Below, piece after piece: positions 1-7,538 of a DNA stretch of 7,861 nt. The position numbers and the translations under genes are program-made. Origin of the DNA: an uncultured Bacteroidales bacterium (GTDB lineage: Bacteria > Bacteroidota > Bacteroidia > Bacteroidales > Paludibacteraceae); NCBI GenBank assembly GCA_937886455.1, contig CALGCU010000177.1, positions 1-7,861 of the forward strand, written 5' to 3'. Positions within the stretch are counted from its first letter, which is position 1. Each line of letters opens with the position of its first letter. The notes under the pieces were generated by a model. The model was not told the origin of the DNA. It worked only from the letters and a program-made list of their open reading frames with translations, and searched no databases.

Positions 1-12
1 CCGAACCGCATC

Positions 13-38
13 CTATCTTGGCCGACAGGCAAAGATAG
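13..38. repeat. Small inverted repeat overlapping a -7-like promoter element
   Basis: The arms CTATCTT (13-19) and AAGATAG (32-38) are perfect inverted copies. Inside them GCC (21-23) can pair with GGC (28-30) around a GACA loop, with one mismatch between the two helices. There is no T-tract, so it does not look like an intrinsic terminator. The right arm coincides with the minus-strand -7-like element, so it could be an operator or a structure near the 5' end of the transcript. The arms are short and chance remains possible. Confidence 0.35.
30..37 (-). promoter_or_regulatory. Candidate Bacteroidetes -7 element (TATCTTTG) for a gene beyond the left edge
   Basis: Read on the minus strand this is TATCTTTG, an exact fit to the TAnnTTTG consensus known for Bacteroidetes sigma-ABfr promoters. 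No convincing TTTG -33 element lies 19-21 bases upstream, so recognition is only half supported. It lies downstream of the fabG terminator and points out of the window, which fits a promoter for the next leftward gene. Confidence 0.45.
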
Positions 39-63
39 TGCAAATGGGCGCAGAAATATGAAG

Positions 64-91
64 TTTTCACTTTTCACTTTTTACTTTTTAC
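64..91. repeat. Four tandem heptamers, TTTTCAC x2 then TTTTTAC x2
   Basis: Positions 64-70 and 71-77 are TTTTCAC; 78-84 and 85-91 are TTTTTAC, so the two halves differ by one base per unit. The array is not coding. It sits between the fabG terminator and the -7-like element at 30-37, about where the region upstream of a -33 box would be for a leftward promoter. A heptamer array can gain or lose units by slippage, which here would alter promoter-upstream spacing rather than a reading frame. Confidence 0.8.
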
Positions 92-137
92 ATACCTTCC
101 TATGGATGATAGGGTTTTATCATAAATTTTGGGGAAC

Positions 138-174
138 AAAAAAATCGAGAATAATGGTGTTTATTCTCGATTTT
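138..174 (-). terminator. Intrinsic terminator downstream of fabG
   Basis: A perfect 14-bp stem is formed by 141-154 and 161-174 with a 6-nt loop. On the minus strand the hairpin runs into seven consecutive T residues (144-138, partly shared with the stem base). It begins about 20 bases after the fabG stop codon. The plus-strand reading also has a T-rich 3' side (171-180), so it could work in both directions. Confidence 0.88.
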
Positions 175-194
175 GTTTTTATATGGGTGATTTT

Positions 195-941
195 TTAGCA
201 ATTCATGGCACCGCAACAATGAATCACTTGTCCTGATACGTATGACGACAAGTCGGATGCAAGGAAGAGTGCTACTTTTGCTACCTCGTCGGGTGTGCCT
301 CCACGGCGCATTGGGATGATTTCTGTCCATTTGGCTCTTTGTTCATCGGAGAGTGCGTGGGTCATTTCAGTTTCAATGAATCCTGGGGCAATGGCATTGG
401 CACGAATGCCACGTGAGCCTAATTCTTTGGCGATTGACTTGGCTAATCCAATCATTCCTGCTTTTGAGGCTGAGTAGTTGGCTTGTCCGGCATTTCCACT
501 CACTCCTACCACTGAGCTCATGTTGATGATGCTTCCGGCTTTTTGTTTCATCATGATGGGTGTGCATGCATGAATGAAGTTGAAGGCTGATTTAAGATTT
601 ACTGTGAGCACTGCATCCCATTGTGATTCGCTCATTCGCATCATCAGACCATCTTTGGTGATTCCTGCATTGTTGACAAGGATGTCAATGCTGCCAAATT
701 CTTTTTGTATTTCAGCCACTACTGTGTGAGTTTCTTCAAAATTAGCGGCATTAGAAGCATAGCCTTTTGCTTTTACTCCTAAGGCAGCAATTTCTTTTTC
801 TGTGTTAAGGGCATTCTCATCAATAACTAAGTCGGTGAATGCAATGTTGCATCCTTCTGCAGCGAATCTTAATGCGATGGCTTTTCCGATTCCTCTTGCA
901 GCTCCGGTGATGATGGCTGTTTTTCCTTCTAATAATTTCAT
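195..941 (-). CDS. fabG: 3-oxoacyl-[acyl-carrier-protein] reductase FabG
   Basis: This is a 248-aa classical short-chain dehydrogenase/reductase of the FabG type, which uses NADPH to reduce 3-oxoacyl-ACP to 3-hydroxyacyl-ACP in cytoplasmic fatty-acid elongation. The glycine-rich cofactor motif TGAARGIG is at residues 12-19, NNAG at 90-93, and the catalytic tetrad is N115, S143, Y156 and K160 (YSASK). The stretch around SSVVG and GQANYSASKAG is characteristic of FabG rather than of SDRs in general. Length matches the family (about 245 aa). The ATG at 941 is the only start that leaves the Rossmann beta-strand intact. The C-terminus ends GQVIHCCGAMNC, where many FabGs have a V-D-G-G segment, adding three cysteines near the end. 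The gene has its own terminator and a -7-like element about 85 bases upstream, so it is probably transcribed alone. Other SDR reductase roles are possible but less likely. Confidence 0.94.
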   Translation of the reverse strand: MKLLEGKTAIITGAARGIGKAIALRFAAEGCNIAFTDLVIDENALNTEKEIAALGVKAKGYASNAANFEETHTVVAEIQKEFGSIDILVNNAGITKDGLMMRMSESQWDAVLTVNLKSAFNFIHACTPIMMKQKAGSIINMSSVVGVSGNAGQANYSASKAGMIGLAKSIAKELGSRGIRANAIAPGFIETEMTHALSDEQRAKWTEIIPMRRGGTPDEVAKVALFLASDLSSYVSGQVIHCCGAMNC

Positions 942-1025
942 ACCTTTTCTTTTATTTAATTGAACTTTGGGGCTCTCTGTATTGTCAATGTCAGATTTTT
1001 TGGTTTGCCCGATTATTTTAGGTCA

Positions 1026-1033
1026 CAAAGTTA
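1026..1033 (-). promoter_or_regulatory. Candidate -7 element (TAACTTTG) for fabG
   Basis: On the minus strand these bases read TAACTTTG, matching TAnnTTTG. The expected -33 position (about 1053-1058) does not contain TTTG, so only half of the promoter is visible. Use of this site would give a leader of roughly 80 bases before fabG. It lies downstream of the terminator at 1167-1204, as expected for a separate fabG transcription unit. Apart from these two sites I see nothing definite in the 942-1227 spacer. Confidence 0.45.
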
Positions 1034-1166
1034 CGTATTTTTTATTTATTGAGTTGTGATGCATGCAAAATAATGTGAAACTTCGTGTTTTGTGAGTGAA
1101 TTTCTTCTGTGATTTCTTGCTTGATTTCTGTTTTGTCGGGTTGTATCTTGACGGTGCATATTACAC

Positions 1167-1204
1167 AAAAAAAGGCATCCACTTCTTTGGAAGGATGCCT
1201 TTTT
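1167..1204 (-). terminator. Strong intrinsic terminator after the OmpA-family gene
   Basis: The arms 1169-1180 and 1193-1204 form a perfect 12-bp stem (core GGCATCC/GGATGCC) with a 12-nt loop. On the minus strand the stem ends in seven T residues (1173-1167). It starts 23 bases after the TAA of the OmpA-family gene and closes the lipoprotein/OmpA transcription unit. The plus strand has a five-T end, so bidirectional action is possible. Confidence 0.9.
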
Positions 1205-1227
1205 GGGGTACAGATGATGTTTGGTGT

Positions 1228-3765
1228 TTATTGAATTGTATCTGTAGCAATCACATTTCCTTGAATGTCCAAGGTTTCGTAGGTTATTTGCTCAAACGAC
1301 ACCACAAATTCCACTCGTCTGTTTTGTGCTCTGCCTTTTGATGTGGCGTTGTCGGCCACCGGCATGGTGTCGCCATATCCTTTGGCGGTCATGCGTTCGG
1401 CGGGTACGCCTTCTTTGATTAAGAACTCGCGCACGGCTGTGGCTCTGTTGTTGGAAAGTGTAAGGTTGGATTCAGACTTTCCTACATTGTCTGTGTGTCC
1501 TTGGATCTCCACTGACCATGTCGGGTTGTCGAGCAACACTTGGGCAATTTCTTGCAGAATGCCGTAAGACTGTTTCTTAATCACAGATTTGCCAGTTTCA
1601 AATTGTATGCCTTGTAAGGCTTTCTTGAAGAGGTTTCTTACTTCTCTTTTTATCTCGGGACATCCGTTGTTGCTTGCTTCTCCGGCTATTGTGGGGCAAT
1701 GGTCGAGATAGTCGGGCACACTGTCATTGTCTGTGTCTTTTGGACAGCCTGCTTCGTTAACAAAGGGTCGTGCGGCTTCAGGTGTGTCGGGACATTGGTC
1801 GAGATAGTCGGGCACTCCGTCTAAGTCGCTGTCTTTTGGGCAACCATACTCATCAATGTCGGATTTTGCTTCTTCAGGAGTGTCCGGGCAACGGTCAATA
1901 TAGTCGTACACGCCGTCCTTGTCAGTGTCTTTTAAACATCCTTTTTCATCTACATGACCATAAGCCTCACGTGGTGTGTCGGGACATTGGTCAAGATAGT
2001 CGGGCACTCCGTCTAAGTCGCTGTCTTTTGGGCATCCCTTTTCATCGGTTTTTCCTTTTGCTTCACGCGGTGTGTCGGGACATTGGTCGAGATAGTCGGG
2101 CACTCCGTCAGCGTCGCTGTCAGCCGGACAACCATGCACATCTACAGTGGGGTAGGCTTCGGCCGGTGTGTTGGGACATTGGTCAAGATAGTCTGCCACA
2201 CCATCTCCATCACTGTCTATCGGACATCCGTTTTTGTCCACAGGAACGAGTGGAGGTGTGTTAGGACAGAGGTCGAATTTGTTTAACACGCCGTCTTTAT
2301 CAGTGTCACGCACTTTTTTTCTGCCTACCACAAAGCCTAATCCAAATGCTATGTTGATACCTTCAGATTTGTAGGGAACAAATGCTTTTCCTTGATATTG
2401 TGCATAAGAGAGAGGTACGTAGTCGGCTGCCAAGGTAATGTTTATTCCTTGCTTGCCCACACTCAGGCCGGCTCCTATGGACGACCATCTGCCGTTAATG
2501 AAGGAGTAACTTGCTGCAAAGTTAAACCAATCGGAAGGTCGGAGTGATAAGCCCAGGGTGAGTTCTTCATAGGCATGACGGTTTATAAAACCGGTTTGTG
2601 AAATCAATCCTACGCCTATTTTGTCGTTCAAGAAACATCCTTCAACAGCCACATTGAGTTTTGGTGAAATCATTTGCCAGAATTTGTCACTGGAGTCTCC
2701 GTCATCCACCAAAGCATTATTAAGCATATTTTCTAAGCGTGCAGTGATGGTGTCGCCCAGGGTGCCATTTTCAATCATGTCGTATGATAGTGTTCCAACT
2801 CCATCATAGGTGGCGTCGATGGCATAGTTATATCTTTTCCCGCTCCATCTGGTGGAACCTAAGTCCACAACCGCGGCTGAGAGTTTTAACATCTTGAGAG
2901 GCTGGTATTCTATTCCTAAGTCAACAGCCGCTCCTATTCCCGACGGTTTGAGCAAGGTGAGAACGTTTTCTGGTGTTAGTTCCATTTCCGGCATCTCCAT
3001 CTGGTCGGGTTGAAGTAGTTGGTCTAAAGTCTCAGGATAAGCGATTAGGTTGCCGGGTATTGCCATGCTGAGTGTTCCGCTGCCGTGTAGTCCCCATTGA
3101 TTAGGCGACATGGTGAGCATCATTCTGTTTTGGAGGGTTGACGCATAAGCATTTCCTATCAAGCCTTTCACTTTCAAACCGAAACCTATCTTCTCATTCA
3201 ATTGGTGTGAAAATCCGAGTCCCACCTCTGTGTATAGTTGTAGAGCCACTTGGGTTGCCTTTAAGTCAAAGTTATTAGTTCCCTCTAAGTTGGACATACC
3301 ATACAGGGGAAATTTCACTAAGTCGCGTGGTAGGCCGGCTCGTATTGACAATCTTTCGTTAATGAAAATGTGCCAATATGATTTTCTATAACTCCATCCT
3401 AAAGAGAGAAGGTTAACCTTCATATCAGCGTCCACCAGAGTGGCTTTGTCAATGCCATTGAATAGTTTGTCTCTATCTCCGTATTGTGGGTGCAGTGCTG
3501 TTACTGTATTTCCATTGGGATCGGTGTAGAGGATGTCAGACAATGCGAATGAACTGTTTCCTAACCACATGTTTGTATATCCGACTATGGGTAGTTCGAG
3601 ATAGAAACGACTAGCAGGTTGGAATGCCGGATTGATGTGATGGCGCATGGGGGCGTTGTCAAGGAAGTAAAGCGTGTTGACTTGTTGTTGCGCCCATAGC
3701 CCTGTATTGGCGACAAGAATGAATCCTATCGTTGCAACTATTTTGCTTAAAACGTTTTTCTTCAT
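1228..3765 (-). CDS. DUF5723-like outer-membrane barrel with seven TSP3 repeats and a C-terminal OmpA domain
   Basis: The 845-aa product starts with a signal peptide (basic MKKNVLSK, hydrophobic core, likely cleavage after WAQ near residue 26). Residues about 30-480 are rich in alternating aromatic/glycine strands and begin with YFLDNAPMRHHINPAFQP, which I recognise as the N-terminus of the Bacteroidetes DUF5723 family, probably a beta-barrel. Residues 487-703 hold seven thrombospondin type 3 repeats (DxDxDGxxDxxDxCP), which bind calcium and form a rigid acidic spacer. Residues about 712-822 are an OmpA C-terminal domain with HTDN (757-760) and NRRVEF (815-820). D759 and R774 have the spacing of the diaminopimelate-binding Asp/Arg pair. 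A 23-residue tail of unknown role follows. The likely job is an outer-membrane protein tethered to peptidoglycan, with the repeats spanning periplasmic distance. The start is 2 nt after the lipoprotein stop, so the two are co-transcribed. Molecular function beyond anchoring is not evident. Confidence 0.87.
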   Translation of the reverse strand: MKKNVLSKIVATIGFILVANTGLWAQQQVNTLYFLDNAPMRHHINPAFQPASRFYLELPIVGYTNMWLGNSSFALSDILYTDPNGNTVTALHPQYGDRDKLFNGIDKATLVDADMKVNLLSLGWSYRKSYWHIFINERLSIRAGLPRDLVKFPLYGMSNLEGTNNFDLKATQVALQLYTEVGLGFSHQLNEKIGFGLKVKGLIGNAYASTLQNRMMLTMSPNQWGLHGSGTLSMAIPGNLIAYPETLDQLLQPDQMEMPEMELTPENVLTLLKPSGIGAAVDLGIEYQPLKMLKLSAAVVDLGSTRWSGKRYNYAIDATYDGVGTLSYDMIENGTLGDTITARLENMLNNALVDDGDSSDKFWQMISPKLNVAVEGCFLNDKIGVGLISQTGFINRHAYEELTLGLSLRPSDWFNFAASYSFINGRWSSIGAGLSVGKQGINITLAADYVPLSYAQYQGKAFVPYKSEGINIAFGLGFVVGRKKVRDTDKDGVLNKFDLCPNTPPLVPVDKNGCPIDSDGDGVADYLDQCPNTPAEAYPTVDVHGCPADSDADGVPDYLDQCPDTPREAKGKTDEKGCPKDSDLDGVPDYLDQCPDTPREAYGHVDEKGCLKDTDKDGVYDYIDRCPDTPEEAKSDIDEYGCPKDSDLDGVPDYLDQCPDTPEAARPFVNEAGCPKDTDNDSVPDYLDHCPTIAGEASNNGCPEIKREVRNLFKKALQGIQFETGKSVIKKQSYGILQEIAQVLLDNPTWSVEIQGHTDNVGKSESNLTLSNNRATAVREFLIKEGVPAERMTAKGYGDTMPVADNATSKGRAQNRRVEFVVSFEQITYETLDIQGNVIATDTIQ
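1657..2307 (-). repeat. Coding tandem array: seven TSP3 repeats, mostly 96-bp period
   Basis: Repeats start at residues 487, 517, 549, 581, 613, 645 and 677 of the OmpA-family protein. All but the first interval are exactly 32 residues (96 bp). Each unit has a D-x-D-x-D-G calcium loop, a conserved Tyr/Leu/Asp segment, C-P and a second Cys 14 or so residues on. The last unit is degenerate (DNDSVPD, shorter linker). At DNA level 1781-1842 and 1973-2034 differ at one base in 62, and 2069-2109 is identical to 1781-1821. This suggests recent duplication or gene conversion; unit changes keep the frame. Confidence 0.93.
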
Positions 3766-3767
3766 AC

Positions 3768-5543
3768 CTATTCTTCGATAACTTGGTTAAAGTTTAAATC
3801 ACCTTCTACTTTTCCTGCCAATCCTAATTTGATTCGCAGACCGGAAATGTCTTTGAGTGCTGCCAAGGCTTTGTTGTCGCCTAAGTACACGTCATAGTAG
3901 AGTTGCGTGACTTGATTTAATGTGGTCACTTCGTCGTCTGTCAGTTCAATGATTAGTTCTCGTTGAGATGCTTGATTGTTGGCAAATGCTGCAAAGGAAA
4001 TGGAATCATTGATACCTCCGTCATATAGCCCTGCAATTTGCAGTGTTTTGCCGTCTTCGTCCAGCATTCTGAGTTTGAGACCAAAGTCGAATGGGATAGT
4101 GTTGTCAACGAGTAGTTTGAGTTTTACTTTTGCCGTTTTTAATGTGTCAATGAATGGCACTGTGTCGATGAGTGAATCGAGTTGTATGTCTGAAAAACTC
4201 ATTTCCATAGTGTCACGGTAGAAGAGTTTGAGCCCTTCATTGAATTGCAATGGGAGTTTGGCCTCTATGTTTAGACCATACTCGGCATCTTTCTCCATGA
4301 ATGTAGCATAGTCTAATGCGTTTCTGTTGACACGAATGTAATAACTGTATCCAAAATATAATGGTGATATAGCAAATAACTCATCTAAATCACCTTCATC
4401 TTCATCTTTAGATAGTTTGAGCGGTGCCAATGTGACAGAGTCTGTTGCATGAGGCGTTCGAATGGCCGGTAAAGCATATCCCACCATGTCGTTGGTGAGT
4501 GTTGGGTGTTTGAGATTTTTTCTTACTCCCTCTTCGTTTTCTACATATAGTTCTTTTACTACCAACATACACGGTAGTCCAACAGTGTGTGTAGATGGAG
4601 TGAGTTTGATTTGTGGATCAGCAAATGGCAATCGCATACCTTTCAAGTCTTCCATTGGCAAGTAATTGGAAAGACTGTCACGTATTATTTCTAATTTTTC
4701 GGTAGCCTTTCTTGGTTCAAATACGCCATAAATCACATCATAGTCAATGAAATTAAGACCAAACTCATACCTGAAGTTACTACTTTCGTTGTATTGGTGT
4801 AGTTGGTCGGTTTCAAAGTGTATTCTGATGGTGAATTTAGCCGATTCATATTTTCCTTCTGCATTTTTTTGTGGAGCAAGTACAAAGTTGTGGAGCGTGA
4901 TGTCCATGTCTGTGCCAAATTGGAGATTGTCCAACGGAATTTCTTGTGAGGGTGCTCCATTGTCAAAGCGGAATGATTTCCCATCAAAGAGGATTTCAAG
5001 CTTTGTGATGTTTTGTTCGGTAAAGTTGGGAGTGAATCCATGGAATGACACATTAGAAATGAAGTGTGCTTCTAATATGTGGATGGAGTCAATCTTTTCG
5101 TAATCTACATCGGTGTTGAAGTTTTCTATTGAAAATCCACATGGGAAATCAATATAATTGATGGGCGAAGAAGCCGGGAATGTGATTACTCCGCTGGGTG
5201 GTAATGATGTGCCACCAAGGTTTCCATCTTTGAGGTAAAAATCCTTCGTTTCGCGTGTGCTATAAGACGCTAAGTCAATAGGGTGAAAGTCCCATGCTAC
5301 AAAAGTGTTGTATTTTACAACGATGATTCCTGTGGTCGGATCTACTTCTACGTAGGGAGCTATTGCTTCATTTCCAAGAAAGTCACCAATTGTAGCTTCA
5401 ATGGTTCCGATGGGTAGTGCAATGCCCATGTCCACACCAATGCTGGTGTCTATGTTGCTTAACTCAACATCTTCCTTGCAGGATGGTAATGTGCAACATA
5501 GCAGTGCTAACAGTCCTCCTAAAAAGGTAATACGTTTTCTCAT
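3768..5543 (-). CDS. Predicted surface lipoprotein of unknown family
   Basis: I do not recognise a named family for this 591-aa protein. The N-terminus is a lipoprotein signal: MRKR, hydrophobic stretch, then lipobox L-P-S-C with C22 as the lipidated residue. The next residues, K-E-D, match the K-(D/E)2 lipoprotein export signal described in Capnocytophaga, which sends lipoproteins to the outer-membrane surface; surface location here is inference. The mature part has no obvious membrane segment and looks beta-rich, with alternating hydrophobic strands. An acidic patch KDEDEGDLDELF lies at 379-390. The C-terminal 120 residues include a strand-like LKLLVDNTIPFDFGLKLRML segment (476-495) suggestive of a beta-sandwich. 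A good promoter lies upstream, and its TAG is 2 nt before the ATG of the DUF5723/OmpA gene, implying coupled expression and possibly a physical complex. No clear Shine-Dalgarno precedes the ATG; the start is supported by the signal sequence. Confidence 0.82.
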   Translation of the reverse strand: MRKRITFLGGLLALLCCTLPSCKEDVELSNIDTSIGVDMGIALPIGTIEATIGDFLGNEAIAPYVEVDPTTGIIVVKYNTFVAWDFHPIDLASYSTRETKDFYLKDGNLGGTSLPPSGVITFPASSPINYIDFPCGFSIENFNTDVDYEKIDSIHILEAHFISNVSFHGFTPNFTEQNITKLEILFDGKSFRFDNGAPSQEIPLDNLQFGTDMDITLHNFVLAPQKNAEGKYESAKFTIRIHFETDQLHQYNESSNFRYEFGLNFIDYDVIYGVFEPRKATEKLEIIRDSLSNYLPMEDLKGMRLPFADPQIKLTPSTHTVGLPCMLVVKELYVENEEGVRKNLKHPTLTNDMVGYALPAIRTPHATDSVTLAPLKLSKDEDEGDLDELFAISPLYFGYSYYIRVNRNALDYATFMEKDAEYGLNIEAKLPLQFNEGLKLFYRDTMEMSFSDIQLDSLIDTVPFIDTLKTAKVKLKLLVDNTIPFDFGLKLRMLDEDGKTLQIAGLYDGGINDSISFAAFANNQASQRELIIELTDDEVTTLNQVTQLYYDVYLGDNKALAALKDISGLRIKLGLAGKVEGDLNFNQVIEE

Positions 5544-5571
5544 GTCGATAATATTTTAATGATTGTGATTG

Positions 5572-5601
5572 CAAAGGTAGGAAAAGAACAGAGATATACA
5601 A
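5572..5601 (-). promoter_or_regulatory. Bacteroidetes-type promoter of the lipoprotein/OmpA operon
   Basis: Minus strand: -33 core TTG at 5601-5599, a 19-bp spacer, then -7 TACCTTTG at 5579-5572. Both elements and the spacing fit the Bacteroidetes vegetative promoter. Transcription would start near 5566, leaving an AT-rich leader of about 20-25 bases before the ATG at 5543. It lies in the 92-base gap after the porin gene, in which I see no clear porin terminator, so some read-through from the porin is possible. Confidence 0.7.
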
Positions 5602-5635
5602 GTGATTTGTGTACAGTTTCTTTTTCTCTTGTTGT

Positions 5636-7531
5636 TTAACTATAGAAATTCCATGATACTCCTAATTTGAATTGTGGAGGATTGATGGGGTAGCCCGGCA
5701 TGGAGAAATAGTTTTTGGGTAGGAATAATCCTCCGAAGTTGCTGTATGCCACAAAAAAACGAACTTGTTTTAAGTGGAAATTCAGGTATGCACTCATTTC
5801 GGGATAATTGCCTACTTTTACTTCGTCTTGCAAGCAGAATTGTCCTGTTGCCGGCATGTAGAGAGGTGCATAATAAGCTGTGTGGTAGCGTAAGTCAACT
5901 CCAAATTGTATGCTTAGAACTTTAAAATACAAATCTTTGTAGTAGATGTTATGATAGAGTGTGAGCATGGGTAGGGGGAGTATTTCATTGGAGGCATATT
6001 GATAAATTACGTTGTTTTCCAATGCAAAATGTTTTGTGTGAATATCCAACTTCAGGTTACCTGCTATCACTTGTACATTTCCATTGTGTTGATAGGGCAT
6101 GCCGTCTTGGGCAAAATAAATGTAGTTGGTCAGGTTCTCAAATCCCACATTTAGCCCCAATGTCACATATTTTGTAGGAAAGTTTATTTCGCCTCCGATA
6201 TAGGTGTGATATGTCTTTTTGAAATCATTGTTCCATCTGAAATGATTGGATGTGTAGTGTTGTAGGAAGTAACCCGGCTCTTCGTTTTTTATGTATGCGT
6301 TGGCAGTCAGATTGAGTGTGTTTTTCTTCACGGGAATAGCTCCTTGCAATCGTCCGTGTATGTTAAAATCACCTAATTTATAGCCCTGTAAGAATACATC
6401 TCCGCCAAAGGCGTATTTTATGTATTTACCTCTGTTCTTGGATAGAATGCCTCCAATCTTTGTGTTACTTTTCCATTGACGTCCTGTCAACGTGTCATCG
6501 GGGAGTGCATAAGCAAATCTTTGCACTTCGTTTTGTACATATACTGTGGCTCCAAATTTGAGCCATTTATTAAATTCTTCTTCAAATGTTACGGATAATG
6601 TGTTTTTGATGTTCAGTACGTTGGCAGTATCGTTTACGGGAATCGAATCTACGTATGTCTGTTGATAGAAGGTGGTGTCGGGACGTTGTTCTACATAGCG
6701 TTTCACTCCTTGTTCAATGCATAGTGTATGTCCGAATGTGGTAACGGGAACAAATACTTTAGCAATGGAATCTTCTGATATTTTTTGTTCTCTTTCAATT
6801 CCCAAACTGTACTTGTGGTCGTAGAATCCGGCAATGTATCTGTAAGCAGACATTGCGTCCAGATTTGTTTCTAAATCTTCTGTGGCTACCGGCGAGTCGA
6901 GTAGGTCGGGGTCGGCAAGTCCTCCGTTTTCAAAGTGGTTGATATTACTCACCATGACAGCGGCATGTGCAGAATAATTTCGCCCGTTGTATGAACCAAA
7001 TAAAGAACCGTTAAAGCGTTTGGCTTCTTGATTGTCGTATTCACCTCGTGAGGCAATGTAATCTAAATATACACCCGCATTCAGGCGTTTATTTGCATTG
7101 GCTGTAAATAGGAAGTTTATCCAGTCTTCTTCTCTGTATGTGGTTCCTCCTGTTCTATAGGTAATATTACTATAGGGTAGGGTTGTGTTGTAAAAGGTTA
7201 TTTCTTGTGGGGTGATGACATAGGCATCGTATGGTCTTGAAAAGAGGAAGTCGGTTTTTTGTGTTCTATCAAAATATATTTTTGATTGCAGAGGCGAGAG
7301 CATGTTCCCGTTATAAGCATTAGCAATACTATAGCGGTGATGTGGACTTTGTTTGGGATAATTAAGATAATTTGTGTCAATGGGTATGCTGTCTGCAATG
7401 ACGGGTATGTCGGTGAGTCGCCATGTGTTTATATGTTTTTCTATCTTAGTTGATACATCCTGTGCAGTGGCTGTTGCGCAACACAGCAACCACACAAACA
7501 TTTGGATATATTTTTTACAGATTTTATTCAT
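5636..7531 (-). CDS. Putative outer-membrane porin (Bacteroidetes Porin_10 type)
   Basis: The 631-aa product begins with a signal peptide (MNKICKKYIQ, hydrophobic core, cleavage near ATA-Q, residues 23-24). The two cysteines at 17-18 do not sit in a lipobox. Residues about 90-205 carry the signature I associate with the Bacteroidetes putative porin family (Pfam Porin_10): FYNTTLPYSNITYRTGG (113-129), INFLFTANANKRLNAGVYLDY (138-158) and KRFNGSLFGSYNGRNYSAHA (171-190). The rest shows alternating aromatic strands of a large beta-barrel and ends in FKLGVSWNFYS, a typical aromatic last strand. Length is normal for the family. The likely role is a general or unknown-substrate outer-membrane channel; substrate cannot be read from sequence. 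It is upstream of and same-stranded with the lipoprotein/OmpA pair but that pair has its own promoter. M1 is preferred over M11 (codon at 7501) because M11 would remove the basic n-region. Confidence 0.87.
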   Translation of the reverse strand: MNKICKKYIQMFVWLLCCATATAQDVSTKIEKHINTWRLTDIPVIADSIPIDTNYLNYPKQSPHHRYSIANAYNGNMLSPLQSKIYFDRTQKTDFLFSRPYDAYVITPQEITFYNTTLPYSNITYRTGGTTYREEDWINFLFTANANKRLNAGVYLDYIASRGEYDNQEAKRFNGSLFGSYNGRNYSAHAAVMVSNINHFENGGLADPDLLDSPVATEDLETNLDAMSAYRYIAGFYDHKYSLGIEREQKISEDSIAKVFVPVTTFGHTLCIEQGVKRYVEQRPDTTFYQQTYVDSIPVNDTANVLNIKNTLSVTFEEEFNKWLKFGATVYVQNEVQRFAYALPDDTLTGRQWKSNTKIGGILSKNRGKYIKYAFGGDVFLQGYKLGDFNIHGRLQGAIPVKKNTLNLTANAYIKNEEPGYFLQHYTSNHFRWNNDFKKTYHTYIGGEINFPTKYVTLGLNVGFENLTNYIYFAQDGMPYQHNGNVQVIAGNLKLDIHTKHFALENNVIYQYASNEILPLPMLTLYHNIYYKDLYFKVLSIQFGVDLRYHTAYYAPLYMPATGQFCLQDEVKVGNYPEMSAYLNFHLKQVRFFVAYSNFGGLFLPKNYFSMPGYPINPPQFKLGVSWNFYS

Positions 7532-7538
7532 TCAAATG

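Noticed and set aside
1096..1341. An 81-codon plus-strand open frame in the fabG/OmpA spacer
   Set aside because: It runs through the terminator hairpin and into the 3' end of the OmpA gene on the other strand; no promoter or recognisable protein.
1781..2130. Regularly spaced near-identical DNA blocks resembling a CRISPR array
   Set aside because: The period is 96 bp, lies wholly in frame in a gene, and both repeat and intervening parts encode TSP3 calcium-binding units.
1770..2264. A 164-codon plus-strand open frame with repeated Cys/Arg-rich segments
   Set aside because: It is the antisense shadow of the TSP3 repeats; its periodicity simply mirrors the 96-bp coding repeat and it has no independent start context or family resemblance.
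4733..5103. Open frames on both strands (minus 4733-5053, plus 4747-5103) within the lipoprotein gene
   Set aside because: They are alternative-frame shadows of the 591-aa lipoprotein gene, without own start signals or recognisable motifs.
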